From JANXXV01 sp040002435 (GTDB taxonomy: Bacteria; Acidobacteriota; Terriglobia; Bryobacterales; Bryobacteraceae), in contig JBDUEM010000008.1 of the NCBI GenBank assembly GCA_040002435.1, forward strand, positions 1-64,000: DNA of 64,000 nucleotides, written 5' to 3'. The position numbers and the translations under genes were made by a program. This document shows, piece by piece, positions 47,160 to 55,399 of this stretch. Within the stretch, counting starts at the first letter, position 1. Every line of letters begins with the position of its first letter. The notes below the pieces were generated by a model. That model was not told the DNA's origin. It worked only from the letters and a program-made list of their open reading frames with translations, and did not search any database.

Positions 47160-48497
47160 TTAATGTTCTTCTACCACGTAGGCTGCCAGCCGCTTCTTTA
47201 CCGACTCCGGCGTCTCGGCTACCACTTCAGAATACTCTTCGTTCACTCGTTTCTCGATGACCCGGGCATATTCGTGAAGAAAGTGGAGCGGCGCGCCATC
47301 GGTGTGGGGGAACCGGAATTTCACGTTTGACAGAGGATCGAGCGGCAGCATCTCGTCGATGCGTGCCAGAAGTTTATCGAACCCTTCACCGGACTTCGCC
47401 GAGACTGCCACTGCTTGCGGAGGTGCTCCCGAAACCACCGTGTTTCCCAGCACTCTGCGGCATACTGTTTCGGGGTCTGCATCGGCTTCCGGCAGCAGGT
47501 CAAGTTTGTTGAACACCAGTAACTGAGGGGTTGCCTCGGCACCGATTTCGGCTAAGACCTTCAACACGTGCTCGGTGTGGTTCGCCGCGTGTGGGGAGGA
47601 AACGTCAACCACATGCAGTAGCAGCGAAGCCTCCGTTACTTCTTCCAGAGTGGCGCGGAATGCCTTCACCAATGTGGTGGGAAGGTGACGGATGAATCCC
47701 ACCGTGTCGCTGAGGAGGACTCTGCGGCGCGAGGGCAGCGTCAGGTGGCGGACGGTCGGGTCCAGCGTAGCGAACATCTTCGCGTCCGCCAGCACGTCAG
47801 CGCCCGTGAAACGGTTGAACAGTGTTGACTTTCCCGCGTTGGTATAACCCACAAGACCAATGGTGGCCAGCGGAACAGCCTGTCTTTGCCGCCGCTGCAC
47901 GGTACGGCCGCTGCGTACTCCTTCCAGGCTTTCTTCGATCTTCCGGATGCGCCGGAAGATCATGCGCCGGTCGGTCTCAAGCTGGGTCTCACCCGGACCT
48001 CGCGTCCCGATTCCGCCGCCGAGCCTTGACATCTCAATTCCGCGGCCAGCGAGGCGCGGCAGAAGATAATTCAGCTGAGCCAGTTCGACTTGCAACTGGC
48101 CTTCGCGTGTCTTGGCGCGCCTGGCGAAGATATCGAGAATCAACTGGGTGCGGTCAATGACTTTGCATTGCAGCAGCTTTTCCAGATTTCGCTGTTGCGT
48201 GGGAGAAAGGTCGCGATCGAAGATCACTACGTCGGCCTTCAGGCTCTGTACGGCCGCCGTGATCTCTTCCACCTTACCGGAGCCGATGAGGGTAGCCGCT
48301 TCCGCGGAAGGACGCACCTGAACGGTTCGCTCCACCACCTCAGCGCCCGCGCTTTCCGTCAGGACGACAAGTTCGTTGATCGATTCCTCAGAATCGTATT
48401 CCGCTGCTTCCGGGTTGGCTACAGGCCGCCTCGAAGAGGATCGGCCCTTCATCTCAAGTCCTACCAGAATTGCTCGCTCACGCGCGGCAGGAGGCAA
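47160..48497 (-). CDS. hflX: HflX, ribosome-associated GTPase
   Basis: 445 residues. N-terminal HflX domain (ERAILVGLEMKG, then INELVVLTESAGAEVVERTV, LIGSGKVEEI) and glycine-rich linker GGGIGTRGPGETQLETDRR precede a GTPase domain with G1 GYTNAGKST, G3 DTVGFIRHLP and G4 NKLD. Acts in ribosome splitting and stress rescue. The TTG start is preferred because it retains the ERAILVGLE strand; an ATG at 48452 would remove it. Nine bases separate it from hfq upstream, the classic hfq-hflX pair. Confidence 0.94.
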   Translation of the reverse strand: MPPAARERAILVGLEMKGRSSSRRPVANPEAAEYDSEESINELVVLTESAGAEVVERTVQVRPSAEAATLIGSGKVEEITAAVQSLKADVVIFDRDLSPTQQRNLEKLLQCKVIDRTQLILDIFARRAKTREGQLQVELAQLNYLLPRLAGRGIEMSRLGGGIGTRGPGETQLETDRRMIFRRIRKIEESLEGVRSGRTVQRRQRQAVPLATIGLVGYTNAGKSTLFNRFTGADVLADAKMFATLDPTVRHLTLPSRRRVLLSDTVGFIRHLPTTLVKAFRATLEEVTEASLLLHVVDVSSPHAANHTEHVLKVLAEIGAEATPQLLVFNKLDLLPEADADPETVCRRVLGNTVVSGAPPQAVAVSAKSGEGFDKLLARIDEMLPLDPLSNVKFRFPHTDGAPLHFLHEYARVIEKRVNEEYSEVVAETPESVKKRLAAYVVEEH

Positions 48498-48506
48498 TGG
48501 GAAACT

Positions 48507-48809
48507 CTACTCCTCAGCACTTTCGGATTCGACGACCCTGCTTGCCGGATGAGGAACCTGGGCAGCCGCGGCAGGGTGCGGATTCGAGGAGATGTGCGCC
48601 GGACGTGAAACCACCACGGTGGATATTGCGTGCTTGAAGATGAGCTGTTCCTGGTTGCTGGCCTCAAGAATGACGGAATATTTGTCGAAACTCTTGATTC
48701 TTCCTGACAGCTTCACACCACTCATGAGGTAAATGGTCAGGAACATCTTGTCCTTTCGAGCGTTATTTAGAAAAGCCTCCTGGATGTTTTGCTGTGCCAG
48801 CTTTTCCAT
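48507..48809 (-). CDS. hfq: Hfq, RNA chaperone
   Basis: 100 residues. The Sm1/Sm2 core is clear: QNIQEAFLNNARKDKMFLTI, YLMSGVKLSGRIKSFDKYSV, ILEASNQEQLIFKHAISTVV. The start chosen is the ATG 7 bases after GGAGG; an ATG two codons earlier lies too close to it. A 28-residue Ala/Pro/His tail (SSNPHPAAAAQVPHP) extends the core and ends acidic (VESESAEE). Binds sRNAs and A-rich mRNA as a hexamer. It is encoded just before hflX, as in many bacteria. Confidence 0.94.
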   Translation of the reverse strand: MEKLAQQNIQEAFLNNARKDKMFLTIYLMSGVKLSGRIKSFDKYSVILEASNQEQLIFKHAISTVVVSRPAHISSNPHPAAAAQVPHPASRVVESESAEE

Positions 48810-48930
48810 ATCCATTCCTCCGGCCTCTTCGGGTCTTATTCTGATTTTATCGCAACCAACGATCTTGCAAGTGTAACAGCTTCCTCCGTAATCCAGAAAT
48901 CCTTGCAGCGAGTTATCATACAAGCTCGCT

Positions 48931-50112
48931 ATGCTGGCGCCTCTTCAAGACGTAAAGGTCCTAGATTTCAGTCACGCCCTTGCCGGACCCTACTGCACTC
49001 TGTTGCTGGGCGGTTATGGAGCCAGCGTCTACAAAGTGGAATCCCCGGTCGGGGACATGGGTCGAGGGTGGGGCCCGCCGTTTTCAGATTCGCAGGCCTC
49101 CTATTTTCTTGGTATTAATGCCGGAAAGAAAGGAATCTGCATCGACCTGAAGAAGCCAGATGCCCGCGACCTCTGTCTGGAACTGGTTGCGAAGGCGGAC
49201 GTGCTCGTCGAGAATTTCCGCGTTGGCACCATGGAGCGGCTGGGGTTTGGGTTCCAGCAGGTACACGCCATGAATCCACGCCTGGTGTATTGCTCAATCT
49301 CAGGATATGGACAGGATGGACCGTCGCGCGACCAGTCGGCTATGGATCTCATCATGCAAGCTGCCAGCGGATTGCTCAGTATCACTGGTACGGAAAGCGG
49401 AGAGTCCGTTCGCTGCGGCCACTCGGTGGCCGATATTTCCGCCGGCATGTTTGCGGTGATCGGGATTTTGATGGGCCTGCGGACGCGCGACCAAACCGGC
49501 GTTGGCCAGTACATTGATGTGTCCATGTTCGATTCCATGATTTCGTCAATGGCTTCCAGCTTCGCAAACTATCTGGGATCGGGACGAGTTCCCGTTCCGC
49601 TTGGAACTTCATTTGCCTCCATTGTTCCCTACCGCACGTTCGCGGCCTGCGATCGGGAGCTTGCCATTGCCGTGGGCAGTGAGAAGATCTGGTCCGATTT
49701 CTGTAAGGCAATTGATCGCCCCGACCTGACCAAAAACCCCGACTACGCTACCAACGCGGACCGCGTCAAGAATCGCCGAGTCCTGGAGCCACTGCTGGCG
49801 GAGATTTTCGTTACGGATACAGCGGCCAGTTGGTCCGCCCGCTTTCTTGCAGCCGGCGTGCCAGCTTCTCCGGTGCGCACGCTCGAAGACGTTTTCCACG
49901 ATCCGCAGGCGGCGGTTCGAAATATGTTTCCCCAGGTGGGCCCGATCCCCATAACCGGCCTGCCCATCAAGATGGACTCGGCGCCTTCCGCCGCGCGTCC
50001 GCCGGCGCCAAGATTGGGCGAGCACACGCGGGAGATCCTGAGCGAGCTTCTGGGATACAGCCAGGATCGAATCCGGGACCTGATCGAGACCGGTATCGTT
50101 CTTGAGGCGTAG
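48931..50112 (+). CDS. CaiB/BaiF-family CoA transferase
   Basis: 393 residues, class III CoA transferase. N-terminus LQDVKVLDFSHALAGPYCTL, GLGF region GMERLGFG-like (TMERLGFGF), RLVYCSISGYGQDGP and catalytic Asp in QSAMDLIMQAASGLLSITG are typical. Active as an intertwined dimer. It heads an operon with a DUF6526 protein, an enoyl-CoA hydratase and an acyl-CoA dehydrogenase, so it probably loads CoA onto a carboxylic acid substrate for beta-oxidation-type steps. Substrate unknown. Divergent from hfq. Confidence 0.92.
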   Translation: MLAPLQDVKVLDFSHALAGPYCTLLLGGYGASVYKVESPVGDMGRGWGPPFSDSQASYFLGINAGKKGICIDLKKPDARDLCLELVAKADVLVENFRVGTMERLGFGFQQVHAMNPRLVYCSISGYGQDGPSRDQSAMDLIMQAASGLLSITGTESGESVRCGHSVADISAGMFAVIGILMGLRTRDQTGVGQYIDVSMFDSMISSMASSFANYLGSGRVPVPLGTSFASIVPYRTFAACDRELAIAVGSEKIWSDFCKAIDRPDLTKNPDYATNADRVKNRRVLEPLLAEIFVTDTAASWSARFLAAGVPASPVRTLEDVFHDPQAAVRNMFPQVGPIPITGLPIKMDSAPSAARPPAPRLGEHTREILSELLGYSQDRIRDLIETGIVLEA

Positions 50113-50130
50113 AATATATACTCAGCCGAT

Positions 50131-50562
50131 ATGCCTACAACGCAGGACCTTGCCCACCATACGAGATGGGATCCGCCATTTCACTTCTTCGCCGCGCCCG
50201 TATTCCTGGCCAACGCCATTTACTCCATCGTGAATCTCATCCGTTATCCGTCACTGAACATGGGATGGGCGATGGTGGTCGCGCTGGGACTGGTTGTCGT
50301 GACGTTTAAAGGACGAATGAATTCTTTAAAAGTCCAGGACCGGCTCATCCGGATGGAGGAAAGGCTTCGTTTGTCAGGTCTGCTGCAGGAACCCCTCCGT
50401 TCCCGCATTGGTGAACTCACGGAACGGCAATTGGTCTCACTGCGATTTGCTTCCGATGCCGAGATCCCCGGCCTTGTCGCCTTGACCTTTTCCAACCAAC
50501 TCTCTCCGGCCGACATCAAAAAGTCCATCGTCAACTGGCGTGCAGACAATTTTCGCGTCTGA
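50131..50562 (+). CDS. DUF6526-type small membrane protein
   Basis: 143 residues. Two membrane helices (HFFAAPVFLANAIYSIVNLI and MGWAMVVALGLVVVTFKGRM) then a cytosolic helical tail with VQDRLIRMEERLRLSGLL and the conserved RQLVSLRFASDAEIPGLVAL. This matches DUF6526 proteins as I recall them. Function unknown. It is 18 bases after the CoA transferase and 20 before the hydratase, so it is transcribed within the acyl-CoA operon; a physical role in that pathway is not known. Confidence 0.75.
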   Translation: MPTTQDLAHHTRWDPPFHFFAAPVFLANAIYSIVNLIRYPSLNMGWAMVVALGLVVVTFKGRMNSLKVQDRLIRMEERLRLSGLLQEPLRSRIGELTERQLVSLRFASDAEIPGLVALTFSNQLSPADIKKSIVNWRADNFRV

Positions 50563-50582
50563 GGCCGTGTAGGATACTTACG

Positions 50583-51368
50583 ATGCCTTACGATGAAATC
50601 CTCTATCAGGTTGAGAACCGGGTGGCCACGCTCACACTCAACCGCCCTGACAAGCTCAACGCCTGGACCATGCACATGGAAGACGAGTTCGGCCAAGCCG
50701 TCCGCGAGGCCGCAGCCGACGAGCAGGTGCGGGTACTGATTTTGACGGGCGCCGGCCGCGGCTTCTGTGCCGGGGCGGACATGAGCCTGCTGTCCGCCGT
50801 GGTGGAGAAGGGCGGGGAAGCGCGGAACCTGGGCGAACACCAACGAAAGCACTCCTGGCTACTGGAGGTTCCCAAGCCGATCATTGCGGCAATCAACGGG
50901 CCGGCAGTCGGTCTGGGTTTCGTGATCGCTCTCTACTGCGACATTCGCTTTGCGGCGGAGGGGGCGAAATTCAACACCATCTTCGCGAAGCGCGGGCTGG
51001 TTGCGGAATATGGAATGGCGTGGATGCTACCGCGGATTGTCGGCTTCGCGAATTCGGCGGATCTGTTGTTTTCTTCGCGGACGTTTGATGCGGCGGAGGC
51101 GCAGCAGCTCGGCATTGTCAATCGTGTGTTGCCTCAGGAAGGTTTCCTCGACGCTGTGAAGGCGTATGCCGCGGAGATGGCTACGGCAGTGTCCCCCCGC
51201 TCCTTACGGATCATGAAGCATCAGCTCTACCGCTCCGCGGGACAGTCGTTGAACGAAGCGGTGGACCTGGCAACCGCGGAGATGTTCGGAAGCTTCGGCA
51301 CCGAGGACTTTAAAGAAGGCGTGGCGCATTTCATGGAGAAACGGCCTGCGGCGTTTACAGGCAAATAG
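50583..51368 (+). CDS. Enoyl-CoA hydratase/isomerase
   Basis: 261 residues, crotonase superfamily. VATLTLNRPDKLNAWTMHME, oxyanion-hole segments GRGFCAGADMSLL and AINGPAVGLGFVIALYCDIR, then FAKRGLVAEYGMAWMLPRIV and EAQQLGIVNRVLP. One Glu (VAEYG) could be a catalytic acid, consistent with hydratase or isomerase activity; the second hydratase Glu was not clearly identified. Co-oriented and one base apart from the acyl-CoA dehydrogenase start. Confidence 0.92.
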   Translation: MPYDEILYQVENRVATLTLNRPDKLNAWTMHMEDEFGQAVREAAADEQVRVLILTGAGRGFCAGADMSLLSAVVEKGGEARNLGEHQRKHSWLLEVPKPIIAAINGPAVGLGFVIALYCDIRFAAEGAKFNTIFAKRGLVAEYGMAWMLPRIVGFANSADLLFSSRTFDAAEAQQLGIVNRVLPQEGFLDAVKAYAAEMATAVSPRSLRIMKHQLYRSAGQSLNEAVDLATAEMFGSFGTEDFKEGVAHFMEKRPAAFTGK

Positions 51369-52571
51369 ATGATGAGCTTCGAATATCCGGCTCGCGTCCA
51401 GGAACTTCGGCGGCAGTTGCTAAGTTTCATGGACGAACACATTTATCCGAACGAAGCTGTCTTCTACCAGCAGGTGGCCGAAGGCGACCGGTGGCAGCCG
51501 ACGGCCATCGTGGAGGACTTGAAGCGCAAAGCAAGAGCCGCTGGACTGTGGAATCTGTTTCTGCCGGAGGCCGGATACGGGGCCGGGTTGACCAACCTGG
51601 AATATGCGCCCCTTTGCGAAATCATGGGCCGCTCCAGCATTGCGCCGGAGGCCTTCAATTGTTCAGCCCCGGATACCGGCAATATGGAGGTTCTGGTTCG
51701 GTATGGGACGGAAGAGCAGAAGCAGCGCTGGCTGTTACCGCTACTGAATGGCGAGATCCGTTCCTGCTTCTGCATGACAGAGCCCGCGGTAGCGTCCTCC
51801 GATGCCACAAATATCCAGGCGAGCATTGTTCGCGATGGCAGCGACTACGTGATCAACGGCCATAAATGGTGGAGTTCCGGCGCCGGCGATCCACGCTGCA
51901 GAATCTCTATCTTCATGGGAAAGACGGATAAAACGGCCGAACGTCACAAGCAGCAGTCGATGGTGCTGGTCCCGCTGGATACGCAGGGAATCACCATCAA
52001 AAGGATGTTGACAGTCTTTGGCTATGATCATGCGCCGCACGGGCATGGCGAAATCCTCTTCGAGAACGTAAGGGTGCCGGTATCCAATATTCTTTTGGGA
52101 GAGGGCCGCGGTTTTGAGATTGCACAGGGACGTCTCGGCCCCGGCCGGATTCATCACTGCATGCGTCTGATCGGCCAGGCCGAGCGGGCGCTGGAATCCA
52201 TGTGCCGCCGCGTAAAGTCGCGCGTCGCATTCGGAAAGTCGATCGCGGAGCAAGGCACCATCATGGCCGACATAGCGGACTCGCGAATCGAGATTGAGCA
52301 GGCCCGTCTGCTAACGCTGAAGGCTGCGCACATGATGGATACCCTGGGCAACAAGGCGGCCCGGGCAGAGATCGCGATGATCAAGGTAGTCGCGCCAAAC
52401 CTGGCGCTGCGTGTCATCGACCGCGCCATTCAGGCTCATGGCGGCGCCGGGGTTTGTCAGGACTTCGAACTGGCTGCGATGTGGGCGAACTCCCGAACTC
52501 TACGGCTGGCCGATGGGCCCGATGAAGTGCATCGCCAGGCTATTGCCAAACTGGAGCTGAAGAGATACTAA
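51369..52571 (+). CDS. Acyl-CoA dehydrogenase (ACAD10/11-like)
   Basis: 400 residues, flavoprotein. Domain order is normal: N-terminal helical, beta middle (FCMTEPAVASSDATNIQASI, YVINGHKWWSSGAGDPRC), C-terminal helical (SRVAFGKSIAEQGTIMADIA, QAHGGAGVCQDFELAAMWAN). The end RLADGPDEVHRQAIAKLEL is typical of the ACAD10/11 group. Catalyses FAD-dependent desaturation of an acyl-CoA in the operon's pathway. ATG start abuts the hydratase stop. Confidence 0.92.
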   Translation: MMSFEYPARVQELRRQLLSFMDEHIYPNEAVFYQQVAEGDRWQPTAIVEDLKRKARAAGLWNLFLPEAGYGAGLTNLEYAPLCEIMGRSSIAPEAFNCSAPDTGNMEVLVRYGTEEQKQRWLLPLLNGEIRSCFCMTEPAVASSDATNIQASIVRDGSDYVINGHKWWSSGAGDPRCRISIFMGKTDKTAERHKQQSMVLVPLDTQGITIKRMLTVFGYDHAPHGHGEILFENVRVPVSNILLGEGRGFEIAQGRLGPGRIHHCMRLIGQAERALESMCRRVKSRVAFGKSIAEQGTIMADIADSRIEIEQARLLTLKAAHMMDTLGNKAARAEIAMIKVVAPNLALRVIDRAIQAHGGAGVCQDFELAAMWANSRTLRLADGPDEVHRQAIAKLELKRY

Positions 52572-52659
52572 GGTCCATCCACACGGATATACGTGGTCTG
52601 GCTGAGCCCGCAGGGCGTAGATTCCTCGCACGAAGCTTTACGCCGCGCGATTATGGCTT

Positions 52660-52691
52660 GCGGCCTACGCGACGGCGCCATCGTAGGCCGC
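52660..52691. terminator. Perfect 10-bp hairpin between convergent genes
   Basis: GCGGCCTACG pairs exactly with CGTAGGCCGC across a 12-base loop. It sits between the acyl-CoA dehydrogenase and the convergent JAMM gene, the place for a bidirectional terminator, but lacks a T-run on either strand. Rest of the 270-base gap shows nothing recognisable. Confidence 0.4.
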
Positions 52692-52840
52692 CACGCCGGC
52701 ATGGCTCCGTTTATCGGATCCCTGCAACGGGACCCGGTTCACTCATCCTGGCGGGTCACCGGCAACAGGCCGCCGGGTGAAGCATAGCGAACGGTCGTAT
52801 GATCGAGAGTGGAACTGGACCGACTTCTGCCCGATTCGTC

Positions 52841-54679
52841 CTAGCGCAATTCTGACCAGTCAATCACGAGCATCGTTAAAGTCCGGTCTTCGCTGCGGAC
52901 CAGCAGCCGTTTCCATCCATTCTGCGGCCCAGGGTATTCCACTACCGAGACGGAGCGGACGCGCTTGGCATCTGCCTTGTACGTAGTTAGGTTCCAGCCG
53001 TTGGCGGGGCTTGGGGGCTCGACGCTATTGTCCGGAGCCGCTCCTGAATAAATCACGATTCCCGTATCGCCCAAATCCGCCGCGTAGACCTTGAAACGGG
53101 CGGCTCGCTGGGGGAGCGGACCACTCACAGCTCCCACGCTTGGGCGGGCTCCATCCAGCATCAGAAGGCCGCCTTTGGGGAGCCGGCCCGTCCAGATTGC
53201 GCGGCCGGAAGAAGGGCTCTGTGGGGCTGTGCGATTCGCTGTGGGTGGCGCAACGATGACCGGCGGCTTCGCGGGTGGCGGTTGCCAGGCCGGTGATGGC
53301 AGCGCGGGAGAATTTAACTGAGTTTGCGATGTCAGCACCGGGGGACGCATGTCGGTATCAAGGGCAGGGGCGGGAGTCGAAGCGGACCGCGCGGGCGGCG
53401 CAGTGAACTGCCGTGGTCCGGGGTCAGTGACACTTGCCTCCTGCTGGAATGGAACGGACCTCGCGCGCGTACCTTCGGGCCTGGAGCGAACAAGTTCTTC
53501 CTTCAGTCGTTCCATCTCCTCCTTCATGCGGAGTACTTCAGGATCCCGTTCTTCGGTTTTCACAGCAGTAACCGGAGCCGGCTGCGATGGAATCTCAGGT
53601 CCGATGAAGCGAACCGATTGCTCCAGTACGCGGTCGGCTTGGGTTTGCACGCGCATCCGCACTTCCACGTTTCCGGAGTGACGAAGATACGTGATAGTTC
53701 CCCACTTCAGCGACTCCTTATCAAGAGGTACGGTGGCAGCCTGGCGGCCCCCATCGATAATCAGGATTTCTGCACTCCGGGCTTGGGCGACGGTGGGAGA
53801 TGAGCGGTTCCAGGTAATCATGAGCTGGCTGCCGGCTTCGCCAAGATGCAGCCACATCGGGGCCGCTTCCCGCTTTGCCGGGAACCAATTCCGTACCAGG
53901 ACGGCGGCGCTAACGCTGAGTAGAATAGCTGCGACCGCGACCATCCAGCCTCGCCGAGGTTTCGACCGCGGTGACGCCCGTATCACTTCGTGGCTGACCG
54001 CGTGTATCGAGTCTGGTTCGACGGGAGGGGCCGCAGGCGGCGCAACGACGGCCAAAGTCGTGACCGGCGGCGGGTCGGGCCTATTGCCGTATTTGCTTTC
54101 TTCCTTTGCCGGCGGCTGCAGGGTGAAAGTTGCTTGTGGAGCATCCCCCTGCAAAACACCGCCGGCACCTCGGAGATAAAAAGCGAATCTTGCAGGGTCG
54201 AATTTATGAGGCTTGATTACCAGCGCAACCTGTTGCGGATGTGGAAAGAAGCGTTCATGGAGAGCGATATCTTCACTGGAAAGCGCGATTTCGCTTCTGG
54301 TATGGGAGTGATACCAGCCGAGGGGCTCCATGCCTGCCAGTTCCGGGTCGGACCGCGAGGATTCGATGAGCTGGATCAGGTTGAGCTTGTCCTGTTCTGA
54401 AAGCGCAAATCCAGGCCCGTTAAGATATTCGATCTCCAGCGGCCTGTAGGTCAGCAGGCGTAGCTCGTTTGTCGTGACAGTCCCAAACAGCACGCCGCCA
54501 ATTTCGACTCCTCCACGAGGAATCGAGAGGAATTTGTCAAACACCTCTCTTCTGATCTGGTCAAGAAGGGAATACGGGTACTCGACGGATATGGAACCGC
54601 TCGGACCGTCTCCGAGTTTCAGAGAGTTGCTCAGCCGTTCAGAAGAACCTCTATCGGCAATTTTCTGGGCGCTCTGCAT
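52841..54679 (-). CDS. Membrane-anchored JAMM (MPN) metalloprotease-like protein
   Basis: 612 residues. Residues about 35-165 form a JAMM/MPN domain: E59 in GGVEIGGVLFG and a complete H124-x-H126-x7-S134-xx-D137 zinc motif (GWYHSHTRSEIALSSED). A central membrane helix (GWMVAVAAILLSVSAAVLVR, about 245-265) separates it from a beta domain and a long Pro/Ala-rich segment with a C-terminal domain (KRLLVRSEDRTLTMLVIDWS). Topology implies cytosolic JAMM and exported C-terminus. The start is the ATG after the divergent promoter gap; a longer frame would enter the neighbour. JAMM domains cut isopeptide bonds in eukaryotes; bacterial targets vary. Confidence 0.82.
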   Translation of the reverse strand: MQSAQKIADRGSSERLSNSLKLGDGPSGSISVEYPYSLLDQIRREVFDKFLSIPRGGVEIGGVLFGTVTTNELRLLTYRPLEIEYLNGPGFALSEQDKLNLIQLIESSRSDPELAGMEPLGWYHSHTRSEIALSSEDIALHERFFPHPQQVALVIKPHKFDPARFAFYLRGAGGVLQGDAPQATFTLQPPAKEESKYGNRPDPPPVTTLAVVAPPAAPPVEPDSIHAVSHEVIRASPRSKPRRGWMVAVAAILLSVSAAVLVRNWFPAKREAAPMWLHLGEAGSQLMITWNRSSPTVAQARSAEILIIDGGRQAATVPLDKESLKWGTITYLRHSGNVEVRMRVQTQADRVLEQSVRFIGPEIPSQPAPVTAVKTEERDPEVLRMKEEMERLKEELVRSRPEGTRARSVPFQQEASVTDPGPRQFTAPPARSASTPAPALDTDMRPPVLTSQTQLNSPALPSPAWQPPPAKPPVIVAPPTANRTAPQSPSSGRAIWTGRLPKGGLLMLDGARPSVGAVSGPLPQRAARFKVYAADLGDTGIVIYSGAAPDNSVEPPSPANGWNLTTYKADAKRVRSVSVVEYPGPQNGWKRLLVRSEDRTLTMLVIDWSELR

Positions 54680-54745
54680 GCAAGTTAAGCTGCTACCTGA
54701 CTTATGTAATAGTACAACTGTTAACATATCTAAGGTGTTACCCCT

Positions 54746-55384
54746 ATGCAACAGTTACGAAACTTACTTAGTCTGAAAGACGCCCTCCAATGTTTTATAG
54801 CCTTACTGCTGTTGCAGGGGAATCCCGCGATGGCAAACCCACAAACTCAAACCGCCGCCTCTTCCGGCATCTCCATTCGATTTATCGAGGGCCAGGGCGC
54901 TATCAACAATGTGAACCGCGGCGCAGCTTTTGAACCTGTTGTCGAAGTGGTGGACGGGGAGGGGATGCCCATTAAGGACGCCGGCTTGACCTTTACTCTG
55001 CCTGCGGCAGGGGCCGGGGGCACGTTCCCAGACGGTGGAAAAGTGTTGATCACCCGGACGGATGAAAATGGAAAGGCGACCGCGCGCGGTATGCGGCCGA
55101 ACCGGTTGACGGGGCAGTTCGAAATTCGGGTAACAGCAAACTATAACGGACAATCGGCCACATCGGTTCTCACCCAAACCAATGCCGCGCCGTCCAGTGC
55201 CGAGCATGGTTCGGGAAAGAAATGGGCCATCATACTGGGGATCGTTGGGGGCGCAGCCGCCGCTGGTGTAGTTGCCGCCAGCGGTGGCGGAGGCAGCTCT
55301 TCGGCTGCTCCGCCGGCGAGCGCCGCTACACCTCCAGCGGGCTCCGTGACACCCGGAGCACCCGGTTTCGGTGCTCCAAGGTAG
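54746..55384 (+). CDS. Exported Ig-like/Big_1-type protein with C-terminal anchor
   Basis: 212 residues. Signal peptide (DALQCFIALLLLQGNPAMA), a Big_1/invasin-like beta sandwich (ISIRFIEGQGAINNVNRGAA, TFTLPAAGAGGTFPDGGKVL, ITRTDENGKATARG), then a C-terminal hydrophobic helix (KKWAIILGIVGGAAAAGVVA) and a low-complexity Ser/Pro/Gly tail. First gene of a plus-strand operon with the propeller-like and Ig-repeat genes. Divergent from the JAMM gene with about 65 bases between starts. Confidence 0.7.
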   Translation: MQQLRNLLSLKDALQCFIALLLLQGNPAMANPQTQTAASSGISIRFIEGQGAINNVNRGAAFEPVVEVVDGEGMPIKDAGLTFTLPAAGAGGTFPDGGKVLITRTDENGKATARGMRPNRLTGQFEIRVTANYNGQSATSVLTQTNAAPSSAEHGSGKKWAIILGIVGGAAAAGVVAASGGGGSSSAAPPASAATPPAGSVTPGAPGFGAPR

Positions 55385-55399
55385 ATCGGCAGAGCCAAC

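Noticed and set aside
52593..52787. 64-residue open frame downstream of the acyl-CoA dehydrogenase
   Set aside because: Covers a strong hairpin, has no ribosome site or family match; more likely a terminator region.
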